A stretch of 64,000 bases of DNA, taken from contig JADKDZ010000003.1 in the NCBI GenBank assembly GCA_016718265.1, positions 82,001 to 146,000 of the forward strand. The letters are read 5' to 3'. Positions 52,765 through 61,296 of the stretch are shown in pieces. Position 1 is the first letter of the stretch. The number at the start of each line of letters is the position of its first letter. The stretch is from Uliginosibacterium sp. (GTDB taxonomy: Bacteria > Pseudomonadota > Gammaproteobacteria > Burkholderiales > Rhodocyclaceae). The notes under the pieces are model-generated. The model ran no database searches. It saw only the letters and a list, made by a program, of their open reading frames with translations, and was not told the DNA's origin. Position numbers and translations under genes: made by a program.

Positions 52765-54552
52765 GTGGACTTGCGCAAACAATTGGCTGAGCCAAGCGGC
52801 TTCTTGACGAAGTGGCTGGTACGGCGCAGCGCATACGCACTGCTCTGCGCGTTCATGTCGGCGCTGGTGTGCTGGATGACCGCGCACTATGGCCTGGGGC
52901 ATCGTTCCGAATGGGTAGGTGCTTTGGCAGTCGGCGTGTCAGTACTCGTGGTCATCCACCTTGGCTTTGCGATGGGACGAAGAGCGTCCACGGCCATGCT
53001 GGATCGCATTTCAGCCCAGATCGAGGGTGAGGCTGGCCGCTTTTCCATTCCGCCGTTGCAGTCCCTGGGGTGGGCGCCACTGGTCAGACTCGACGTCGCG
53101 ATCCAGTCCTTGGTGCGCCAGCAGTCAGACCAGTACCACGCCGTACAGGCCGACTTGGCCAAGTACCGGATGCTGGCTGACGAGGCGCCGGGACTGGAAG
53201 TCTGCTTTACACCGGATGGCGTAGTTCAGTGGATGAACCACGATGCACGACAGAAATTTGGCAGTGAGGGGTTGCCCGCAACGGTGAGCGAACTGGTCGA
53301 CGCCTGGGTGTACCCCAAAGATCGCGTGATGCTCCGCGAACATATCGACAAGGCGATTCAAGGCTTGCTGCGGGACCAGGTCGAAGTCCGGCTGCTGCAC
53401 GCAGGAAATCCGTTTACCTGGGGACTTTGTCGCTTGATGCCGAGCGTTGCAGGCGAGGGCGAGGTACTCGGGGTTCGCCTGTCCGTACAAGATATTCAGA
53501 GCCGTAAGGAGGCGGAGACCCGCCTGATCGAGATGGTCGCTGCCTTGCAACGCGCGCAGGCGTTGAAGGAGCACTATCTTGGCCGTAGTAACGACGAGCG
53601 GATGCGTCTCTCCGCACTGCTGGACATCGTGAAATTCGGCATCCTTTTCGTCGACCGTGACCGCCGCGTCACCTACATCAATCAAGCAGCAGCGGACATG
53701 TGGGGGCTTGAGAACCGTGATGAAATCTCCGGGATGCGCGACACGGCGGTCATGGAACTCAGCACGGCACTGCGGATTGACGACGCGGCTTACCGCGAAC
53801 ACCTTAGCGAGGTGGTGGCGCGTAATTTGCGCAGCGAGCCGTATGACGTGAAATTCCGCGATGGCCGGGTGGTACGCGAGCAATCGACGCCCGTCCCGTC
53901 TTCAGATGGGCGCCAATCGATTGGCCGGGTGTGGATCTTCGAAGATGTGACCGAAGCCTTGCAGACGCAGAATCGCCTGATCGAACTGGCCGAGTGTGAT
54001 CCGCTTACCGGCCTGTTTAACCGACGTCGTTTCCATGACGAACTGGATCGCCAGTTTGCCGACGCAATGCGGCGCGGCACACGCCTCGGGCTGGTCAGCT
54101 TCGATCTGGACAGATTCAAGGAGATCAACGACCGCTATGGACACCAGGCAGGGGACGAGGTTTTGCTGAAGGTGACGGAAGAGTTGCGTACGGTTATCCG
54201 CCGTAACGAGATGATCTTCCGCCTGGGCGGCGACGAGTTCGCCATCCTGGTGCCGCACGCTCGCCGAGAAAGCGTGCAACGCCTGGCGCAGCGTGTGGTT
54301 GAAAAAGCGGCGGGCATCCCGTTCCGCTTCGCAGACCAGCCGGTGTGCGTGACACTCAGTTTGGGGATGGCGTTTGCCCCGGACCATGCAAACGATACCG
54401 AATCGCTCGTCAATGCTGCGGATCGTGCGCTCTACCGAGCAAAGGCGGAAGGCAAGAACCGCTGGCAGGCGGCAGAGGAGCGCGCATGGGATCCAGTCGA
54501 TACGCTGGCCAAAACCTCGCTCACGCCTGACTTTTTTACGAGCTCGCCATGA
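52765..54552 (+). CDS. Membrane PAS-GGDEF diguanylate cyclase
   Basis: 595 residues from a GTG start preceded by GAAAGGGG. Two helices near the N-terminus (about 20-45 and 52-72), a cytoplasmic linker, two PAS-like domains (about 130-235 and 265-385; the second contains GILFVDRDRRVTYINQAAAD) and a C-terminal GGDEF domain (about 405-575) with the active-site sequence RLGGDEFAIL and LVSFDLDRFKEINDRYGH. The inhibitory I-site before GGDEF reads RRNE where RxxD is expected. It should make cyclic-di-GMP in response to an unknown signal. Its stop overlaps yacG. Confidence 0.93.
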   Translation: MDLRKQLAEPSGFLTKWLVRRSAYALLCAFMSALVCWMTAHYGLGHRSEWVGALAVGVSVLVVIHLGFAMGRRASTAMLDRISAQIEGEAGRFSIPPLQSLGWAPLVRLDVAIQSLVRQQSDQYHAVQADLAKYRMLADEAPGLEVCFTPDGVVQWMNHDARQKFGSEGLPATVSELVDAWVYPKDRVMLREHIDKAIQGLLRDQVEVRLLHAGNPFTWGLCRLMPSVAGEGEVLGVRLSVQDIQSRKEAETRLIEMVAALQRAQALKEHYLGRSNDERMRLSALLDIVKFGILFVDRDRRVTYINQAAADMWGLENRDEISGMRDTAVMELSTALRIDDAAYREHLSEVVARNLRSEPYDVKFRDGRVVREQSTPVPSSDGRQSIGRVWIFEDVTEALQTQNRLIELAECDPLTGLFNRRRFHDELDRQFADAMRRGTRLGLVSFDLDRFKEINDRYGHQAGDEVLLKVTEELRTVIRRNEMIFRLGGDEFAILVPHARRESVQRLAQRVVEKAAGIPFRFADQPVCVTLSLGMAFAPDHANDTESLVNAADRALYRAKAEGKNRWQAAEERAWDPVDTLAKTSLTPDFFTSSP

Positions 54553-54737
54553 CCGAACCCAAGTTTGTCCGAACTGTCAGCTGCCCGGAATGCAAGAAAC
54601 CCACGGAGTGGCGGGCCGACAATCCGTGGCGTCCCTTCTGCTCGGAGCGCTGCAAATTGATCGACATAGGTGCTTGGGCGAGTGATGGCTATTGCGTGCC
54701 CGGGCAGGACGCCCCGCTATCGGAAGACGATGCCTGA
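54549..54737 (+). CDS. yacG: DNA gyrase inhibitor YacG
   Basis: 62-residue zinc-finger protein that binds GyrB and blocks gyrase. The four zinc cysteines are in SCPECKKPTEW and RPFCSERCKLIDIGAW. Overlaps the stop codon of the GGDEF gene by four bases. Its acidic tail ends 10 bases before the stop of the convergent VanZ-like gene. Confidence 0.96.
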   Translation: MTEPKFVRTVSCPECKKPTEWRADNPWRPFCSERCKLIDIGAWASDGYCVPGQDAPLSEDDA

Positions 54738-54747
54738 GTAGCCGCGC

Positions 54748-55827
54748 TCATGCCTGCTCCGGTGCGCTGCTGAACGCTAGCCAGCTCAACGCGCAGAAGG
54801 GCCAGGCGAGCGATAGTGCCAGTGTCAGGCTGTGGATACCGACGAAATGCCCGGAGCGGCTCAGGTGTTGTGAGGCTTCTTCAAAGGGATTGGCGGGTGC
54901 CAGGTTGACCAATACGGTCGCCATCAGAAGGGCAAGATTGGCGAGCGCCAGCCGGGTCGACGGGCGCAGGCGCCAGCAGGCGCTCAAACCGACGAAACCG
55001 AGGGCGAGGCCCCAGCCCGTGCCGGGGGTTGCCCATAGCCAAGGGTCCGCAGGCACCACGAACCACGCGGCGGCCATGGCCTTGACGCCAATGCCGGCCA
55101 GGATCAGGAATCCCGCCAGCCATGGGCTGGGATTGCGCAAGCCGCAGCGAAAAAAAAGACCGATGGAGATCAGGCTGCAGCACACCGTTGCTGCCTCGAA
55201 CCATACGTAACGCTGTACCGAAAAGCCGATGGGCGCCACCAGGTCGAACACCGGACGCAGATCGCCGCTGGCAAACAGCGCGGCAACCGGGTCGACCTGG
55301 GTCAGCCACCAGGTGAAGATCAGCAGGATGCCGATCTCACCGCGACGCCCCGCGGGCAGGCGGCGGTGGCGCCAGGCATGGACCCAGCCGCCGGGCACCA
55401 TGACATGCCGCCAGCGTGCCCCGGCTGCGGCTCCGAAGAGACCGCCCAGTGCGTTGCAGGCCAGATCGAGATTCGAGGCGACGCGCTCCGCAAGATAGTT
55501 CTGACAAAACTCCAGGCTGAAACTGAAGGCTGTGCAGAGCAGGGCGGCGCGAATGAGGGCCTGGCGTGGCGGCGTTTTGCCGCGTTGCGCTGCGGCGACC
55601 AGAAACCCCAGAGGAACGAAGCCCAGGACGTTCAGGGCGGCATCCAGGGGAATGAAGTAGCGCGGCCACCCCTGGATCAAGAATTCCAGCGGGCTGCCGG
55701 CAATACTGTGAAAGTCGTCAAACGGCGTCAGGCACGCATAGGCGGTCAGCAGAAAATACGCGAACCCAAGATAGCGCGGAAGCCGGTTTGTCTCGCGAGC
55801 AGGGGCGTAACCGGCTTCCAGGTACAT
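54748..55827 (-). CDS. VanZ-like integral membrane protein
   Basis: 359 residues, about ten predicted membrane helices. The VanZ-like part is N-terminal (about 15-165: YACLTPFDDFHS, DAALNVLGFVPLGFLVAAAQ, SFSLEFCQNYLAERVASNLD), followed by further helices that may be a second copy or an unrelated membrane half. Start at 55827 lies two bases after the stop of the symporter gene, so the two are probably co-transcribed. VanZ proteins have been linked to glycopeptide or lipopeptide resistance, but most environmental members have no assigned role. Confidence 0.82.
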   Translation of the reverse strand: MYLEAGYAPARETNRLPRYLGFAYFLLTAYACLTPFDDFHSIAGSPLEFLIQGWPRYFIPLDAALNVLGFVPLGFLVAAAQRGKTPPRQALIRAALLCTAFSFSLEFCQNYLAERVASNLDLACNALGGLFGAAAGARWRHVMVPGGWVHAWRHRRLPAGRRGEIGILLIFTWWLTQVDPVAALFASGDLRPVFDLVAPIGFSVQRYVWFEAATVCCSLISIGLFFRCGLRNPSPWLAGFLILAGIGVKAMAAAWFVVPADPWLWATPGTGWGLALGFVGLSACWRLRPSTRLALANLALLMATVLVNLAPANPFEEASQHLSRSGHFVGIHSLTLALSLAWPFCALSWLAFSSAPEQA

Positions 55828-55829
55828 GG

Positions 55830-57359
55830 TCAAGGGTTGTTTCGCGCGTGATGCGTGTGAGCCGCCGCATGGACTGCGTGGTGGTGATCGTGGCCGATGG
55901 CGCCCGGGACCGGGATGGGGGGCGTGCGCAGGTATTGCGGCAGCAACGAGAACGTCACGAAGCTGCACAGCGAGACCAGGAATCCGACAAAGTGGGGCAG
56001 CCAGACCGCAGTCCAGGCGGGTGGATTTTCTCCGCCTGCCAGCACCTCAAGCGTGATCCAGGTGAAGAGGCCCAGCACCATCGAAATGATGGCCCCCTGC
56101 GTGCTCGCGCGTTTCCAGTACACCCCGAGGGCGAGCGGAACAACCGCCGCGACGAGTGTCACCTTGTAGGCGTTTTCGACCAGGCTGTAGATCGAGAGCT
56201 TGGAATTGACAGCAATCATCGTGACGACCACGGTGAAAACCAGCACCACGGCCTGCATCCAGCGCAGAAAGTCCTTGTCAGACAAGTGTGGCTTGAACTT
56301 GAGCAAAATCGGGCGCAGCAGGTTCTCGGAGAAAGTGACCGATGGTGCCAGCAGCGTCGCCGAGGCGCAGCTCTTGATGGCCGACAGCAGCGCGCCGAAG
56401 AACATGATCTGGGCAAACAGCGGCGCTTTCTCCAGCACGAGCTTGGGCAGGATGAGCTGACTGTCCGTGTCGATATATCTTGCCACCAGCTCCGGCGCGA
56501 TCAGGATGGCGCAGTACGCCAGAAACATCGGGATGAAGGCAAACATGAAATACAGCGAGCCGCCCAACACTGAGGCCCACACCGCAGTGAATTCATTCTT
56601 TGAGGATTGCACGCGCTGAAACACGTCTTGCTGCGGGATGGAACCAAACATCATGGTGACCAAGGTACCGACGAACATCACGATTGCATCCAGCTGGAAC
56701 CCCGGGAAGAACTTGAATTTTCCCGCCTCGGACGCATGCGTGATCACCGTGCCCACGCCGCCGGCCGCATTGCCAACGTCCCAGCCGATGTACAGCAAGC
56801 CGATGACGATCACGATCATCTGGATGAAGTCGGTGATGGCGACCGACCACATGCCGCCAAACAGGGTGTAGATCAGCACCGAGGCCGAGCCGATCCACAT
56901 GCCCATTTCCTGTGAGACACCACCGTCCGAGAGCACATAGAACACCAGGCCAAGCGCCTTGATCTGCGCAGCGACCCAGCCCAGATAGGAAACCACGATG
57001 CACACCGTGGTCAGCAGTTCGACCGTGCGGCCAAAGCGCAGGCGGTAGTAATCACCGATGGTCAGAAGGTTGAGCCGGTAGAGCGGTTTGGCGAAGAACA
57101 GGCCGACCAGGATCAGGCACAAGGACGAGCCGAAAGGATCCGCCACCACGCCACTCAAGCCCTCGTTGAGGAAAGTTGCGGGGATACCCAGCACAACCTC
57201 GGAGCCGAACCAGGTCGCGAACACGGTTGCGGTGACGATATGAAAGGGCAGGGCCCGGCTCGCAACGGCATAGTCTTTGGTGGTTTTGACGCGTAGCGCC
57301 GCATACAGACCGATGGCAATGGAGATCAGCCAGTACAGGATGACAAAAGAAAGAAGCAT
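55830..57359 (-). CDS. Sodium:solute symporter family transporter with His-rich tail
   Basis: 509 residues and about thirteen helices; SSS-family pattern with YAVASRALPFHIVTATVFAT, GMWSVAITDFIQMIVIVIGL (the conserved helix-5 signature) and MFFGALLSAIKSCASATLLA. The C-terminal 25 residues carry eight histidines (IGHDHHHAVHAAAHTHHAR), a possible metal-binding tail not usual in the family. AGGAGC precedes the start. Substrate cannot be predicted. No sensor-kinase domain is fused. Confidence 0.9.
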   Translation of the reverse strand: MLLSFVILYWLISIAIGLYAALRVKTTKDYAVASRALPFHIVTATVFATWFGSEVVLGIPATFLNEGLSGVVADPFGSSLCLILVGLFFAKPLYRLNLLTIGDYYRLRFGRTVELLTTVCIVVSYLGWVAAQIKALGLVFYVLSDGGVSQEMGMWIGSASVLIYTLFGGMWSVAITDFIQMIVIVIGLLYIGWDVGNAAGGVGTVITHASEAGKFKFFPGFQLDAIVMFVGTLVTMMFGSIPQQDVFQRVQSSKNEFTAVWASVLGGSLYFMFAFIPMFLAYCAILIAPELVARYIDTDSQLILPKLVLEKAPLFAQIMFFGALLSAIKSCASATLLAPSVTFSENLLRPILLKFKPHLSDKDFLRWMQAVVLVFTVVVTMIAVNSKLSIYSLVENAYKVTLVAAVVPLALGVYWKRASTQGAIISMVLGLFTWITLEVLAGGENPPAWTAVWLPHFVGFLVSLCSFVTFSLLPQYLRTPPIPVPGAIGHDHHHAVHAAAHTHHARNNP

Positions 57360-57455
57360 CGGGGAAAGCTCCTGGGCTCAGTAATTGCGGACACATGGCT
57401 GGCCCATGTGCTGCGGAAATGACGCGACATGCAAACAGTGCTGAAATCGTTGCCA

Positions 57456-57461
57456 ATTATA
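57456..57461 (-). promoter_or_regulatory. Candidate -10 element for the symporter gene
   Basis: A perfect TATAAT on the minus strand, 97 bases before the symporter start codon. No good -35 hexamer at 16-18 bases was found, so it may need an activator. Confidence 0.4.
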
Positions 57462-57487
57462 CCCAGTCGGGTTCGCCCGTAGGTCTA

Positions 57488-57531
57488 TCTGGCAGGGTGC
57501 GTCGTCTCGCGTGCAGCGCGAGACTGCCAGA
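57488..57531 (-). other. Nested hairpin between the AsmA-like and symporter genes
   Basis: Outer stem TCTGGCA (57488-57494) / TGCCAGA (57525-57531) and inner stem GTCTCGCG (57504-57511) / CGCGAGAC (57517-57524) with a 5-nt loop; a 9-nt bulge lies on one side only. No T-tract follows on either strand. It lies in the 212-base gene-free gap. Confidence 0.5.
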
Positions 57532-57571
57532 CGACATTCAGCAAAAAGCGTGCCCTGACGACGGTGAGGGA

Positions 57572-58678
57572 TCAGCGGCCGAAAAGCCCCTTGATAACGC
57601 TTCCCAAGCCGCTTGTACTGTCTTTGCCGCTGCGGCTTGACGAGACATTCAAGCCCAGCAGTTGCAGGCTGGCCAAGCCAGCCTGGGCGTAGATCGCCTC
57701 GTTGAGCGAGAAACGGGCATCGTCCAGGTTGCCTTGCAGGCTGAAGTCGAGATCAACCGGACGGCGGGTGTCGGCATCCAGCCCCTTGCTGCGCGCCAGG
57801 GCTGCGAGCGCTTCACGTGTGAAGCCGGCAACGCCGCCAAGCTCAAGCTGAGTCAGGCTGAGATGCCCGGGGGCGCTGAGCTTGCGCTGGCTTACCCGGG
57901 CATGGAGATCGAGTGCGGCACGGCCCGCTTTCACTTCCCCCGCCTTGCCCTTGAACAGATACGGCTCCACCAACTTCAGTGGCAGATTGTTGAGGCTCAG
58001 CTTCAAATCCGAATCCATGTTGGCGGGCACCAGCCAGCCGTTCAGCGCCAGCGTGCCTTGCTCAGCGACGCGGGCCTTGAGTTGCAGCGGTGCACGTTCG
58101 TCGAGATCAGGGAGGCGCAGCTTCTCAAGCGACAGCGCGAGTTGGTCGAGGCTGATGTGGTGCGGGCGAGTGGCGATGGTGGCATCGTAGAAATCAATGC
58201 GGCTGTTGCGGAGTTCGACCGTACCAATTCGAATCAAGGGGAGGCTGTTGGCATTACGCGTCTCCGCCTTGGCCGCAGTCTTCTCGGCGTGAGGCTTGGG
58301 GGCAGGATCCAGCAGCGCCGGCAGGATCTTCATGCCGGCCTTGCTGCGCAAGACGGTGAGGGCGGCGTCTTCGACCTGGATGCGGCGAATCACGATGGCG
58401 CCGCCGAGCAGGCTGCGCAGATCGGGCGTCACGCTGACCCGAGAAGCCCGCAACTCGTCCGTCGTTGGCCAGCCCGGGCGGCTTGCCTTGATGCGCAGTC
58501 CCTCGATGACTACCTTGTCGAGGCTGACGTCGATACGCTCAACTTCACCGGTGGCGCCCAGTGCCGCGGTTATCTGCTGGCGCAGTACCTGCAGTGCGGC
58601 GTAGTAGCCCAATACCAGGCCCAGCGCGAGCACGGGCAGGGCGATGAGCAGGAGGCGGCGGAAGCTGGGGCGTTTCAT
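57572..58678 (-). CDS. AsmA/DUF748-like inner-membrane-anchored protein
   Basis: 368 residues: one N-terminal helix (about 8-30, RLLLIALPVLALGLVLGYYA) and a long periplasmic part built of AsmA-like beta segments (VSLDKVVIEGLRIKASRPGW, GGAIVIRRIQVEDAALTVL, IRIGTVELRNSRIDFYDATI, LNNLPLKLVEPY). The phrase VELRNSRIDFYD is typical of DUF748 proteins. Such proteins are thought to act in outer-membrane assembly or lipid transport; the exact role is not known. A Ser/Gly-rich tail ends GLGSVIKGLFGR. 32 bases separate it from tsaC upstream. Confidence 0.8.
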   Translation of the reverse strand: MKRPSFRRLLLIALPVLALGLVLGYYAALQVLRQQITAALGATGEVERIDVSLDKVVIEGLRIKASRPGWPTTDELRASRVSVTPDLRSLLGGAIVIRRIQVEDAALTVLRSKAGMKILPALLDPAPKPHAEKTAAKAETRNANSLPLIRIGTVELRNSRIDFYDATIATRPHHISLDQLALSLEKLRLPDLDERAPLQLKARVAEQGTLALNGWLVPANMDSDLKLSLNNLPLKLVEPYLFKGKAGEVKAGRAALDLHARVSQRKLSAPGHLSLTQLELGGVAGFTREALAALARSKGLDADTRRPVDLDFSLQGNLDDARFSLNEAIYAQAGLASLQLLGLNVSSSRSGKDSTSGLGSVIKGLFGR

Positions 58679-58710
58679 GGCGACGATGACGACGGCGGTC
58701 CGGGTGGCGC

Positions 58711-59691
58711 CTAGGGCTCGTCGTCTTCCAGGCCTGAGCCGACCACTGCGCGGCCCAGGCGGTCATGCACTGCGGCCCAGGCGTCGTCGCCGGGCAAGTG
58801 TTCGACCAGAATTTCGCGCGCCCCGCTCGCATCGAGGGCGCGCAGGTTGGCGTACAGGTCGTGGGCATAGCCGTGCGCGTCGAAAGGCGCGTCGATGCTC
58901 ATGGCGAAGCGCCCAGGCGAGTGCTCACCGGCATGGCTGAGCACCGCGCAGTCCACAGCGGCGCTTGCGATCTCTGCCCGGCTGGCCATCCGCATCGGTG
59001 TACGTGGCGCGTAGTGCGCCGAGAGTGCGCCGGACACGCGCGGGGCGTGCTCGCCCTGATGGCGCTGGCGCGGGCGGGTGCCGATTACGGCGGCAATGGC
59101 GTCGATGCCGATCATCCCGGGTCGCAGTAACACGGGCTCAGCGCGCGACAGGTCGAGGATTGTGGACTCGATGCCGACATCGCAGGCGCCCCCATCGAGG
59201 ATCATGGCGACGGCTTCGCCGAGCTCGTCGTAGACATGCTGGGCGGTGGTTGGGCTGATGCGGCCAAAGCGATTCGCCGAAGGCGCCGCGACGCCGCCGC
59301 CAAATGCCTGCAGCAGCGCCAAGGCGACCGGGTGATCGGGGACGCGCAGACCCACGGTGTCTTGCCCACCGGTGACTTCATCGGGCACCGTGGGGCATTT
59401 CTTCAGGATCAGGGTCAGCGGGCCGGGCCAGAAGGCCTGAGCGAGCGCGAACGCTTCACGGGGTATGTCGCACGCCCACGCTGTTATCTGCTCGCGGTCA
59501 GCGAGATGCACGATCAGCGGGTGGTCGGCCGGCCGGTCTTTGGCGGCAAAGATTTTCAGGATCGCTGCGGGGTTACGGGCGTCGGCCCCCAAGCCATACA
59601 CGGTCTCGGTGGGCAAGGCGACCAGCTCGCCGGCGCGCAGCAGGTTTGCGGCGAGCAGGAGGTTTTCGGCTGTAGCGGGCTGGATGCTCAT
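58711..59691 (-). CDS. tsaC: L-threonylcarbamoyladenylate synthase, Sua5 type
   Basis: Makes threonylcarbamoyl-AMP for the t6A modification of ANN-decoding tRNAs. The YrdC-like domain (about 10-200) has ELVALPTETVYGLGADA, KDRPADHPLIVH and GLRVPDHPVALALLQ; a C-terminal Sua5 domain (about 215-326) with GALSAHYAPRTP follows, so it is the long Sua5 form (326 residues) rather than the short TsaC. ATG at 59691 is preferred; a GTG nine bases earlier is possible. Confidence 0.95.
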   Translation of the reverse strand: MSIQPATAENLLLAANLLRAGELVALPTETVYGLGADARNPAAILKIFAAKDRPADHPLIVHLADREQITAWACDIPREAFALAQAFWPGPLTLILKKCPTVPDEVTGGQDTVGLRVPDHPVALALLQAFGGGVAAPSANRFGRISPTTAQHVYDELGEAVAMILDGGACDVGIESTILDLSRAEPVLLRPGMIGIDAIAAVIGTRPRQRHQGEHAPRVSGALSAHYAPRTPMRMASRAEIASAAVDCAVLSHAGEHSPGRFAMSIDAPFDAHGYAHDLYANLRALDASGAREILVEHLPGDDAWAAVHDRLGRAVVGSGLEDDEP

Positions 59692-59736
59692 CAGGGGCAC
59701 GTGCGGTAGCAGATCGGGCGACTCTCGCCGCCAAGT

Positions 59737-59764
59737 GGTGGGTGACGCCTTCGGCTAACCCACC
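59737..59764 (+). repeat. Small palindromic repeat-like element between tsaC and purE
   Basis: GGTGGGT (59737-59743), a 14-nt centre with its own GCC/GGC mini-stem, ACCCACC (59758-59764), followed by CTACG. This GTAGGGTGGGTTAGCC-type palindrome is, from memory, scattered in many bacterial genomes, so it is probably a REP-like dispersed element. It lies in the 87-base gap downstream of purE. Confidence 0.5.
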
Positions 59765-59778
59765 CTACGAAACCCGAC

Positions 59779-60273
59779 TTACTCCACCTCGGGCAAAGTC
59801 TTGGCCAGCACCTTCTCGGTCTGATTGGCGCGGAAGCCGGAGAGCTTCTTCGCCAGATCCGGGTCATTCAGCGCCAGCATCGAGACCGCGAACAGGGCCG
59901 CATTTACCGCACCCGCTTCGCCGATGGCGAAGGTTGCGACCGGGATGCCGCCGGGCATCTGCACCATGGCAAGCAGGGAATCCAGACCGCCCAGATGCTT
60001 GGAGGGCATCGGCACGGCCAGCACCGGCAGTTCGGTCTTGGCGGCGAGCACGCCGGCGAGATGAGCGGCGCCACCGGCGGCACCGATCAGGATCTTCATG
60101 CCGCGTGCCTGGGCGCCCGCAGCGTAATCCAGTGCCTGATCCGGCGTGCGGTGCGCCGACAGAACCTTGGCTTCATAGGGAATGCCGAACTGCTTGAAGG
60201 TCTTGGCACAGGCGCTCATCACGGGCCAGTCGCTGTCCGAGCCCATCAGGATGCCGACGATAGGATTGCTCAT
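59779..60273 (-). CDS. purE: N5-carboxyaminoimidazole ribonucleotide mutase (class I PurE)
   Basis: Purine synthesis step after PurK. 164 residues. Opens VGILMGSDSDWPVMSACAKT, with SAHRTPDQALDYA, the loop GAAGGAAHLAGVLAAKTELP and MPSKHLGGLDSLLAMVQMP, all diagnostic of class I PurE. The start overlaps the folD stop by four bases; an open upstream stretch belongs to folD in another frame. Confidence 0.97.
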   Translation of the reverse strand: MSNPIVGILMGSDSDWPVMSACAKTFKQFGIPYEAKVLSAHRTPDQALDYAAGAQARGMKILIGAAGGAAHLAGVLAAKTELPVLAVPMPSKHLGGLDSLLAMVQMPGGIPVATFAIGEAGAVNAALFAVSMLALNDPDLAKKLSGFRANQTEKVLAKTLPEVE

Positions 60274-61139
60274 TTGGATTCTCCTTGTGCGTTCAATGCG
60301 CGCTCGGCGCTCTCTACAGTGTTGGCCAGCAGCATGGTGATGGTCATCGGGCCCACGCCGCCGGGTACGGGGGTAATCAGGGCGGCCACTTCGCGGGCGG
60401 AATCGAAATCCACGTCGCCGCACAGCTTGCCGTTCTCATCGCGGTTCATGCCCACGTCAATCACCACCGCGCCGGGCTTGACCATGTCGCCCTTGAGGAA
60501 CTTCGCCTTGCCGATCGCCACGACCACGATGTCGGCACGTTTGGTGTGGAAGGCCAGATCCTTGGTCTGCGAATGGCAGATGGTGACGGTCGCGCCCTTG
60601 GAGAGCAGCATTACCGCCATCGGTTTGCCGACGATGTTGGAGCGGCCGATCACCACGGCTTCCGCGCCTTTGACCTGCACGTTCTCGGACTCCAGCATCT
60701 TCATCACGCCCCAGGGCGTGCAGGGGTAGAAGCTCTTGCGCCCTTGCAGCAGCAGGCCGAAGTTCTCCGCATGGAAACCGTCGACGTCCTTCTCGGGCGA
60801 AATCGCTTCGAGCACCTTGTCGGCATCGAATTGCTTGGGCAGCGGCAATTGAACGAGGATGCCATGCACCGACGCGTCAGCATTCAGCTCGGCGATCTTG
60901 GCGAACACCACGTCCGGCGCCACATCCGCCGGGTAGGTGAATTTCAGCGAACGGAAGCCCGCCTTCTCGCAACCCGCCACCTTGTTGCGCACATACACGG
61001 CGGATGCCGGATCTTCGCCGACCAGGATCACGGCGAGGCAGGGCTGAACGCCCAATGCGGTCAGTTCGGCAGCGCGTTGGGCAAGCTCTTCGCGGACCTT
61101 GGCGGAGAGCGCGTTGCCGTCGATGTTACGAGCAGTCAT
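60270..61139 (-). CDS. folD: Methylenetetrahydrofolate dehydrogenase / cyclohydrolase
   Basis: Bifunctional one-carbon enzyme supplying formyl-THF for purine synthesis, fitting its coupling to purE. 289 residues. LAVILVGEDPASAVYVRNK contains the catalytic lysine helix; GILVQLPLPKQF, PEKDVDGFH, VVIGRSNIVGKPMA and ITPVPGGVGPMTITMLLANT are family signatures. A TATAAT lies 29 bases upstream of the start on the minus strand. Confidence 0.97.
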   Translation of the reverse strand: MTARNIDGNALSAKVREELAQRAAELTALGVQPCLAVILVGEDPASAVYVRNKVAGCEKAGFRSLKFTYPADVAPDVVFAKIAELNADASVHGILVQLPLPKQFDADKVLEAISPEKDVDGFHAENFGLLLQGRKSFYPCTPWGVMKMLESENVQVKGAEAVVIGRSNIVGKPMAVMLLSKGATVTICHSQTKDLAFHTKRADIVVVAIGKAKFLKGDMVKPGAVVIDVGMNRDENGKLCGDVDFDSAREVAALITPVPGGVGPMTITMLLANTVESAERALNAQGESK

Positions 61140-61167
61140 GGTGGCCTAAGCGTTTGAAAAGCTGGCG

Positions 61168-61173
61168 ATTATA
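61168..61173 (-). promoter_or_regulatory. Candidate -10 element for folD-purE
   Basis: Perfect TATAAT on the minus strand, 29 bases before the folD start codon. The -35 position reads TTCCCC, a poor match, so confidence is moderate. The rest of the 157-base gap to the EIIC gene shows nothing else. Confidence 0.5.
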
Positions 61174-61296
61174 CGCACCCGGGCGAGGTGGGGGAATGTG
61201 TCGGGCAAGTCGCGCGTCGCCAGCAGGCACGCCGTTTCTGCGGCCCAAGACAGGAATAAATGCACCTGCCCGCAGAGCCGCATGGGGATTGGCTCT

